Source: Enterocloster lavalensis (GTDB taxonomy: Bacteria; Bacillota; Clostridia; Lachnospirales; Lachnospiraceae). From it: a stretch of DNA of 64,000 bases. Location: NCBI RefSeq assembly GCF_902364025.1, contig NZ_CABJCG010000028.1, positions 1-64,000 of the forward strand, in the 5' to 3' direction. A model generated the notes under the pieces. It had not been told where the DNA came from. It saw nothing but the letters and a program-made list of their open reading frames with translations, and made no database searches. The position numbers and the translations under genes are program-made. Within the stretch, counting starts at the first letter, position 1. Each line of letters starts with the position of its first letter. This document shows positions 60,682 to 64,000 of the stretch, piece by piece.

Positions 60682-61989
60682 ATGAATATAGAAGAGATCG
60701 TAAGACGAAGCGGGGAAATGCTGGATTATGCAGTGGAGATGCGCCGCCATTTCCACCGTCACCCGGAACCTACGTCCAGGGAATTTGAGACCGTCCGTTT
60801 TCTCTGCGGACAGCTGGACCGGATGGGAATTTCCTATGTCAATATTCCGGATGGCGGAATCCTGGCCGAGATTCCAGGAAAAAGACCGGAGGACAGTGAA
60901 ACGGCGCCCCACGTGCTTCTGCGGGCGGACTGTGACGCTCTGACCATGGAGGAGAGCCCGGAAAATGGACGTGGACCGCGCTGTTGCCTCAGCGCCAACA
61001 GCGGAGTGGCTCACATGTGCGGCCACGACGGACATATGGCCATGCTCTTGGGGGCTGCGAAGCTGCTCGCGGAGATGGTACCCGGAAACGTGAACGGCAC
61101 CGTATACCTGCTGTTCGAGCGCGGGGAGGAGGGCGGAAACTGTATCTATTACGTGATGAAATACATTCAGGCCCGGAAGATCCGCATCGACAGCTGCTAC
61201 GCCATTCATGTAGATCCGGACCTGCCGTCCGGAACGTTCTGGATCCGGGAGGGGGCCAGCCATGCGGGCAACGTCAACTTTGAGATCGGGCTTACGGGAA
61301 AAGGCGGGCACGGCTCCAGGCCGGATCTGTCCAACAGCCCAATCGACTGTTTCGTGTCCATTATGAATCAGCTGAAGGATGTGCGGATGAAGTACATTTC
61401 TCCCGCGGACCTGCTGACCGTGAATATCGGCTCCGTGCAGTGCGGACAGAAGCGGAACATTGTGCCGGAGTACCTGGAATTCAAGGGCACGGCGCGGTTC
61501 TACAGCCAGGAGGTTGGAGGGATTTTTAAGGAGAAGCTGGACGCCATTGTCAAGTCCAACGCCGTCTTATACGGCTGCCGGCCGGAGTACAAGGTATTTT
61601 CAGGTCCAAGCCTTCCGCTGATCAACAACGGGGAGGCGGCGGCTATCGCGGCGGAGGCGGTGACGGAGCTGTTCGGACCCGAATGTCTCACGGAGGGAAA
61701 GCTGGGGCTGGGATCGGAGAGTTTTTCCACCCTGGCGGCCTATTATCCCAGCGTGATGGCCAGGCTGGGGGTGAGAAACGAAGCGCTGGGAGCTGTGGCG
61801 GATCTCCACAACCCTCATTTTGATCTGGACGAGGAGGCGCTGAAATATGGGATCGCCTCCCACGCGGCTTACGCCCTGAGCTATCTGGAGCGCTGCCCCC
61901 GTATTCCGTTTGAGCCCTTTGAGGGCACGGCGGACGACCTGTTAAAATTGATGAACCGTCCGGTTCCCAAGCGGTATGACGAGACATGA
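60682..61989 (+). CDS. M20 family amidohydrolase/peptidase
   Basis: 435 residues. Metal-binding CGHDGHMAML (about 113-122) and FERGEEGG (about 148-155) are visible, with a later histidine in AIHVDPDLPSG and a dimerisation insert (LTGKGGHGSRPDLSNSP). The HFHRHPEPTSREFETVRFL opening is typical of IAA-amino-acid hydrolase/AbgA/N-acyl-aminoacylase types. It hydrolyses N-acylated amino acids or related amides in the cytoplasm. It is co-transcribed with the YfcC carrier, which probably supplies the substrate. A strong terminator follows. Confidence 0.93.
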   Translation: MNIEEIVRRSGEMLDYAVEMRRHFHRHPEPTSREFETVRFLCGQLDRMGISYVNIPDGGILAEIPGKRPEDSETAPHVLLRADCDALTMEESPENGRGPRCCLSANSGVAHMCGHDGHMAMLLGAAKLLAEMVPGNVNGTVYLLFERGEEGGNCIYYVMKYIQARKIRIDSCYAIHVDPDLPSGTFWIREGASHAGNVNFEIGLTGKGGHGSRPDLSNSPIDCFVSIMNQLKDVRMKYISPADLLTVNIGSVQCGQKRNIVPEYLEFKGTARFYSQEVGGIFKEKLDAIVKSNAVLYGCRPEYKVFSGPSLPLINNGEAAAIAAEAVTELFGPECLTEGKLGLGSESFSTLAAYYPSVMARLGVRNEALGAVADLHNPHFDLDEEALKYGIASHAAYALSYLERCPRIPFEPFEGTADDLLKLMNRPVPKRYDET

Positions 61990-62006
61990 CGTTTGGACCG
62001 GCCGGG

Positions 62007-62044
62007 GAGGCCTGCGGCATCACATGCGCCGCAGGCCTCTTTTT
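62007..62044 (+). terminator. terminator after the M20 gene
   Basis: GAGGCCTGCGGC (62007-62018) and GCCGCAGGCCTC (62028-62039) form a perfect 12-bp stem followed by TTTTT. Confidence 0.95.
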
Positions 62045-62273
62045 CGGATGAGTGTTAAAAAAATGTAAGTATTTACAAAGAGATTAGCCGGACAGCCCGG
62101 GATCGAGGAGCCTCTTTTTTATGCGAGAGTCCAAAGAGTCAGAGAGTTGAACAAAGCAAAATCGTATATGCGAACGAATAACGGATATGTGAAAAAGACA
62201 GAAAATGAAAGTGCTTACAAGCATTTTTACTGCAAAATTAATGCAATTTTTCTAGTATTTCGCAGAAAAACCC

Positions 62274-62301
62274 TTTACTCATCCTGCTTTTGTGATATAA
62301 T
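62274..62301 (+). promoter_or_regulatory. promoter of ppdK
   Basis: TTTACT (62274-62279), 16-nt spacer, TATAAT (62296-62301), about 108 nt before the start codon. The leader has two short hairpins (CGGAC/GTCCG around 62313-62342 and GTAGA/TCTAC around 62368-62384) whose significance is unclear. Nothing else is seen in the 62045-62408 gap. Confidence 0.7.
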
Positions 62302-62408
62302 GGACGAGGTGGACGGACAGGCAGATACATTAGCTCCGTCCGATTTTAAGATAGGCAAAAACAGACGTAGAAAGCCAATCTACAAGAAACATGAGGAGGA
62401 ATTAACTT

Positions 62409-64000
62409 ATGGCAAAATGGGTTTATAAGTTCCATGAAGGCAGTGCGGCAATGAGAAACCTGCTTGGCGGCAAGGGCTGCAACCTGGCTGAGATGACCAA
62501 CCTGGGAATGCCCATCCCCCAGGGATTTACCGTTACAACTGAGGCTTGTACCGAGTATTACAACTGCGGCAAGCAGATTTCCCAGGAAATCCAGGATCAG
62601 ATTTTTGAGGCGATTACCTGGTTAGAGGGAATCAACGGCAAGAAGTTCGGCGATACCGAGGATCCGCTTCTGGTATCCGTTCGTTCCGGTGCCCGCGCTT
62701 CCATGCCCGGCATGATGGACACGATCCTGAACCTGGGCTTAAACGACGTTGCGGTTGAAGGCTTTGCCAAGAAGACCGGCAACCCCAGATTCGCATACGA
62801 CTCCTACCGCAGATTCATCCAGATGTACTCCGACGTTGTAATGGAGGTTCCGAAGTCCTACTTCGAGAAGATCATCGACGAGATGAAGGAAGCCAAGGGC
62901 GTACATTTTGATACCGAGCTGACCGCTGACGATCTGAAGGATCTGGCCGATCGTTTCAAAGCTGTTTACAAAGACGCGATGAACGGCGAGGAGTTCCCGC
63001 AGGATCCCAAGGATCAGCTGATGGGCGCTGTGAAGGCCGTGTTCCGTTCCTGGGACAACCCCCGCGCTATCGTATACCGCCGCATGAACGACATCCCCGG
63101 CGACTGGGGCACTGCCGTTAACGTACAGACCATGGTATTCGGCAACAAGGGCGAGACCTCCGGTACCGGCGTTGCGTTCACACGTAACCCCTCCACCGGT
63201 GAGAAGGGCATCTACGGCGAGTACCTGATCAACGCACAGGGCGAGGACGTGGTTGCCGGTGTGCGTACACCTCAGCCGATCTCCAAGCTGGCGGAAGATC
63301 TTCCGGAGTGCTACGAGGAGTTCATGAACCTGGCTATGAAGCTGGAGAACCATTTCCGCGACATGCAGGACATGGAGTTTACCATCGAGGAAGGCAAACT
63401 GTATTTCTTACAGACACGTAACGGCAAGAGAACCGCTCCCGCGGCGATCCAGATTGCCTGCGATTTAGTAGATGAAGGTATGATTACTCCCGAGGAGGCT
63501 GTTTGCAGAATCGAGGCTAAGTCCTTGGATCAGCTGCTGCATCCCACCTTCGTTCCCGAAGCTCTGAAGGCCGGAGAAGTAATCGGTTCCGCACTTCCCG
63601 CATCCCCGGGCGCTGCCGCCGGTAAGGTTTACTTCACCGCGGACGAGGCCAAGGACGCCGGCAAGGGCGGAAGAGGCGAGAGAGTGATCCTGGTTCGTCT
63701 GGAGACCTCTCCGGAAGATATTGAGGGTATGCACGCTGCTCAGGGTATCCTGACCGTTCGCGGCGGCATGACCAGCCACGCAGCAGTAGTTGCGCGCGGC
63801 ATGGGCACCTGCTGCGTATCCGGCTGCGGCGAGATCAAGATTGACGAGGAAGCGAAAGTCTTCGAGCTGGGCGGATACACCTTCCACGAGGGCGACTACA
63901 TTTCCTTAGACGGCTCCACCGGTAAGATTTACAAGGGCGATATCGCCACTCAGGAAGCGACCGTGAGCGGAAACTTTGAGAGAATCATGGAGTGGGCCGA
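62409..64000 (+). CDS. ppdK: pyruvate, phosphate dikinase (N-terminal part, cut by window edge)
   Basis: 530 codons are visible before the right edge. It opens MAKWVYKFHEGSAAMRNLLG, followed by GGKGCNLAEMTNLGMPIPQGF, the classic PPDK nucleotide-binding N-terminus. The phosphohistidine loop is GGMTSHAAVVARGMGTCC (around residues 455-472, His in TSHAAV). The enzyme interconverts pyruvate, ATP and phosphate with PEP, AMP and pyrophosphate, central to anaerobic glycolysis in clostridia. GAGGAGGAATTAACTT precedes the start codon. Codon use is markedly toward highly expressed-gene preferences compared with neighbours. Confidence 0.97.
   Translation, partial: MAKWVYKFHEGSAAMRNLLGGKGCNLAEMTNLGMPIPQGFTVTTEACTEYYNCGKQISQEIQDQIFEAITWLEGINGKKFGDTEDPLLVSVRSGARASMPGMMDTILNLGLNDVAVEGFAKKTGNPRFAYDSYRRFIQMYSDVVMEVPKSYFEKIIDEMKEAKGVHFDTELTADDLKDLADRFKAVYKDAMNGEEFPQDPKDQLMGAVKAVFRSWDNPRAIVYRRMNDIPGDWGTAVNVQTMVFGNKGETSGTGVAFTRNPSTGEKGIYGEYLINAQGEDVVAGVRTPQPISKLAEDLPECYEEFMNLAMKLENHFRDMQDMEFTIEEGKLYFLQTRNGKRTAPAAIQIACDLVDEGMITPEEAVCRIEAKSLDQLLHPTFVPEALKAGEVIGSALPASPGAAAGKVYFTADEAKDAGKGGRGERVILVRLETSPEDIEGMHAAQGILTVRGGMTSHAAVVARGMGTCCVSGCGEIKIDEEAKVFELGGYTFHEGDYISLDGSTGKIYKGDIATQEATVSGNFERIMEWA

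Noticed and set aside
62147..62428. 93-codon plus-strand frame before ppdK
   Set aside because: It spans the ppdK promoter and leader, overlaps the ppdK start, has no ribosome site, and its composition is unlike the neighbours.
1..64000. CRISPR array, tRNA, rRNA, prophage or transposase gene
   Set aside because: No regularly spaced direct repeats with unique spacers, no tRNA cloverleaf or rRNA core, and no integrase, capsid or DDE transposase motif was seen; tandem repeats present are coding or lack spacers.

Overview
The window looks like a chromosomal segment of a high-GC Lachnospiraceae (class Clostridia) bacterium, possibly close to Enterocloster/Lachnoclostridium. The placement rests on gene content and order: IreB-RuvX-DUF1292 followed by RNase J and yrrL/yrrM/U32-type genes, a single-chain glycyl-tRNA synthetase, pyruvate phosphate dikinase, cell-wall-binding repeat proteins, an HPr paralogue without its histidine, and strong purine-rich ribosome binding sites. 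It is inferred by eye, not from a search. I see no rRNA, tRNA, CRISPR array, prophage or transposase gene, so most of the window is ordinary core and near-core chromosome.

Layout. 1-7.2 kb: a GNAT acetyltransferase fragment, a degenerate receiver protein, an aspartate dehydrogenase with a 2-hydroxyacid-dehydrogenase-like partner, and two MATE transporters around an SseB-family protein. 7.3-15.2 kb: a PdaA-like deacetylase, an SRAP protein, a heterodimeric ABC exporter with a MarR regulator and a visible operator, a secreted cell-wall-binding protein and a nucleotidyltransferase-domain protein. 15.6-21.7 kb: an XRE regulator divergent from a 1840-residue repeat-rich surface protein, with three similar operator-like palindromes between them. 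21.9-27.7 kb: a mannosylglycerate utilisation cluster (RpiR regulator, PTS EIIABC, GH38 hydrolase). 27.9-35.1 kb: TSUP permease, prmA-rsmE, cysteine desulfurase-thiI, HPr-like protein, mtaB. 35.4-41.6 kb: the conserved ireB-ruvX-DUF1292-rnj-mltG-like-O-methyltransferase-U32 block. 41.9-49.9 kb: YdcF, M16C peptidase, era, recO, a lipoprotein and glyQS. 50.1-54.3 kb: psd with a PAP2 gene on the minus strand, then a two-component system. 54.4-58.5 kb: a tiny toxin-like ORF with a decayed second copy, a DeoR regulator, a 57-residue membrane protein, and an unusual fusion of an NCS1-type permease to a PlsC-like acyltransferase with a zinc ribbon. 58.5-64 kb: an XRE regulator divergent from a YfcC-family carrier and M20 amidohydrolase, with perfect palindromes in a consensus promoter, then the start of ppdK.

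The least ordinary signals are: (i) a repeated promoter-plus-hairpin leader seen at three loci (five copies), always in the same orientation and always upstream of minus-strand genes; (ii) a 154-174 bp repeat with inverted termini present twice; (iii) the NCS1-acyltransferase-zinc-ribbon fusion; (iv) a candidate type I toxin locus with a remnant duplicate; (v) a 36-bp in-frame minisatellite inside the GH38 hydrolase; and (vi) three cases where a regulator and its probable operator can be paired by eye.
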